DNA of 64,000 nt from JBQLZQ01 sp052168355 (GTDB lineage Bacteria; Pseudomonadota; Alphaproteobacteria; DSM-16000; Inquilinaceae). The notes under the pieces were generated by a model. It worked only from the letters and a program-made list of their open reading frames with translations. It did not search any database and was not told the origin of the DNA. The position numbers and the translations under genes were made by a program. The stretch covers positions 186,001 through 250,000 of the forward strand of contig JBQLZQ010000056.1 of assembly GCA_052168355.1 (NCBI GenBank), written 5' to 3'. This document shows positions 63,105-64,000 of this stretch, in pieces. Numbering within the stretch: position 1 is the first letter of the stretch; each line of letters starts with the position of its first letter.

Positions 63105-63950
63105 TTGTCGATCCTCACTGTCATCGAAGCGCACCTCGACACACTCACCGCAAGCGAGCGCGAGATCGCCGACGCGATCCTCGGCGACCCCGACACGGTT
63201 GGCCGCCTGTCCTCAGGCGAGCTTGCCCGCGCGGCGGGGCGGAGCCAGTCGAGCGTGGTCAAGTTCTGCCAGAAGCTTGGTTTTTCCGGCTACCAGGATC
63301 TCCGGACCGAGATCACCCGGGCGGCGGCCACGCGTACCGTGTCGATGGACGCGGTACATGGCACGATCGAGGCGGCCGACGACCCTTCCGTCACCGCGCA
63401 GAAGCTTCTCGCCAGCAAGGTACACGCAATGCGGGAGACGCTGGGCGTGAACCCGCCCGAGCGGCTGGACGCGGCGCGGGACATGCTCAACGGGGCCGCG
63501 CGCATCCAGCTTTCCGGCGTGGGCGCCTCCTCGCTCGTCGCGCGCGACTTCGCCCATAAGCTCCAGAAACTCGGCATTCCCGTCTCCTTCGACGCGGACA
63601 GCCATATCCAGATGGCGAACGCCGCGACCCTGACGGCGCGCGACTCGCTCGTCTCCCTGTCGCAATCGGGCACTAGCCTTGAGACCCTGCGGATCGCCGA
63701 AACGGCGGCGCGCCGGGGGGCTTCCATCGTGACGGTAACGGGGCTTCAGCCCAACCCGCTGGCGGCCCTCGCCACCACCGCGCTCTGGACCGTGACCGAC
63801 GAGGGGCGTGTGCGCTCCTCCGCCATCACGTCGCGCGACGCACAGTTGATGATCACCGACCTGCTGTTCCTGCGACTCGTGCAGGTCCGCGAAGACGCCG
63901 CTGACTTGATCAGCGGCGCGGCCGAAGCCGTGGCGCCCCTGAAGCTATAA
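63105..63950 (+). CDS. MurR/RpiR-family transcription regulator
   Basis: 281 residues from a TTG start (GGAG about 9 nt upstream). The N-terminal HTH_6 domain spans residues 1-77 (LTASEREIADAILGDPD and AAGRSQSSVVKFCQKLGFSG). A C-terminal SIS domain (about 110-245) has IQLSGVGASSLVARDFAHKL and LVSLSQSGTSLETL, fitting binding of a phosphosugar such as MurNAc-6-phosphate. Divergence from murQ matches the E. coli murR-murQ layout, supporting a repressor of this locus. Confidence 0.88.
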   Translation: MSILTVIEAHLDTLTASEREIADAILGDPDTVGRLSSGELARAAGRSQSSVVKFCQKLGFSGYQDLRTEITRAAATRTVSMDAVHGTIEAADDPSVTAQKLLASKVHAMRETLGVNPPERLDAARDMLNGAARIQLSGVGASSLVARDFAHKLQKLGIPVSFDADSHIQMANAATLTARDSLVSLSQSGTSLETLRIAETAARRGASIVTVTGLQPNPLAALATTALWTVTDEGRVRSSAITSRDAQLMITDLLFLRLVQVREDAADLISGAAEAVAPLKL

Positions 63951-63970
63951 GCGGGGCGCGACGGATCGAT

Positions 63971-63994
63971 TGGTCACAATGCAACCCGTGACCA
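63971..63994. terminator. Inverted repeat after the regulator gene
   Basis: TGGTCAC and GTGACCA form a perfect 7-bp stem with a 10-nt spacer just after the regulator stop codon. No T-tract is visible before the window ends. It could be a terminator, or an operator for a gene beyond the edge. Confidence 0.3.
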
Positions 63995-64000
63995 CAACGG

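Noticed and set aside
63105..63950. A firm sigma-70 promoter call for the MurR-type regulator
   Set aside because: TTGTCA at 63047-63052 is plausible as -35, but no -10 hexamer lies at suitable spacing.

Overview
The window is a GC-rich stretch of about 64 kb. It looks like an accessory catabolic region of an alphaproteobacterium, probably Rhodobacterales or a near relative, judged from gene content, codon choice and the mix of TRAP, CoxMSL-type and dipeptide-family ABC systems. I see no rRNA, tRNA, CRISPR array, insertion sequence or core housekeeping gene. Nearly everything is transport, sugar or sugar-acid catabolism, or local regulation.

Region A (1-13.3 kb) holds a carbohydrate ABC transporter (SBP, two permeases, ATPase), an SDR dehydrogenase, a fused IclR regulator/SMP-30 lactonase, three enolase-superfamily dehydratases (one cut by the window edge), two DHDPS-family aldolases and a phytanoyl-CoA-type dioxygenase. 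Together they read as uptake, oxidation, lactone opening, dehydration and retro-aldol cleavage, that is, a non-phosphorylating sugar-acid pathway. Four copies of one 19-bp inverted repeat (TTTGAAAC-N3-GTTCCAAA type) lie upstream of the IclR fusion, the SBP (two copies) and the plus-strand aldolase, and suggest a single local regulon. Region B (13.3-26.0 kb) has an AraC regulator, a second phytanoyl-CoA-type dioxygenase, an atypical metallo-beta-lactamase-fold protein, a sulfatase, a dipeptide-family ABC transporter and a GH38 alpha-mannosidase. It is best read as import and cytoplasmic breakdown of a (possibly sulfated) mannoside.

Region C (26.2-33.8 kb) has a TetR regulator divergent from a three-subunit molybdenum hydroxylase followed by a TRAP transporter. 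Region D (33.8-43.2 kb) has a GntR regulator, a nucleoside hydrolase, a YnjB-type ABC transporter and a divergent ketol-acid reductoisomerase homologue. It also carries several broken genes: an MFS remnant, an aldolase tail, a half-length TIM-barrel gene and an SDR with frameshifts.

Region E (43.7-54.8 kb) has a second dipeptide-family ABC transporter with a mannonate-dehydratase-like protein, a uronate-dehydrogenase-like SDR, a ManD-type dehydratase, a galactonate-dehydratase-like enzyme and an SMP-30 lactonase, which fits uronate/aldonate catabolism. Region F (54.8-64.0 kb) has a MurR/RpiR regulator divergent from murQ, followed by a third dipeptide-family ABC transporter, a serine beta-lactamase-like hydrolase and another mannonate-dehydratase-like protein. 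It resembles a MurNAc/muropeptide salvage locus in which an ABC importer takes the place of the PTS. All six solute-binding-protein genes in the window are followed by a GC-rich stem-loop before the next gene.
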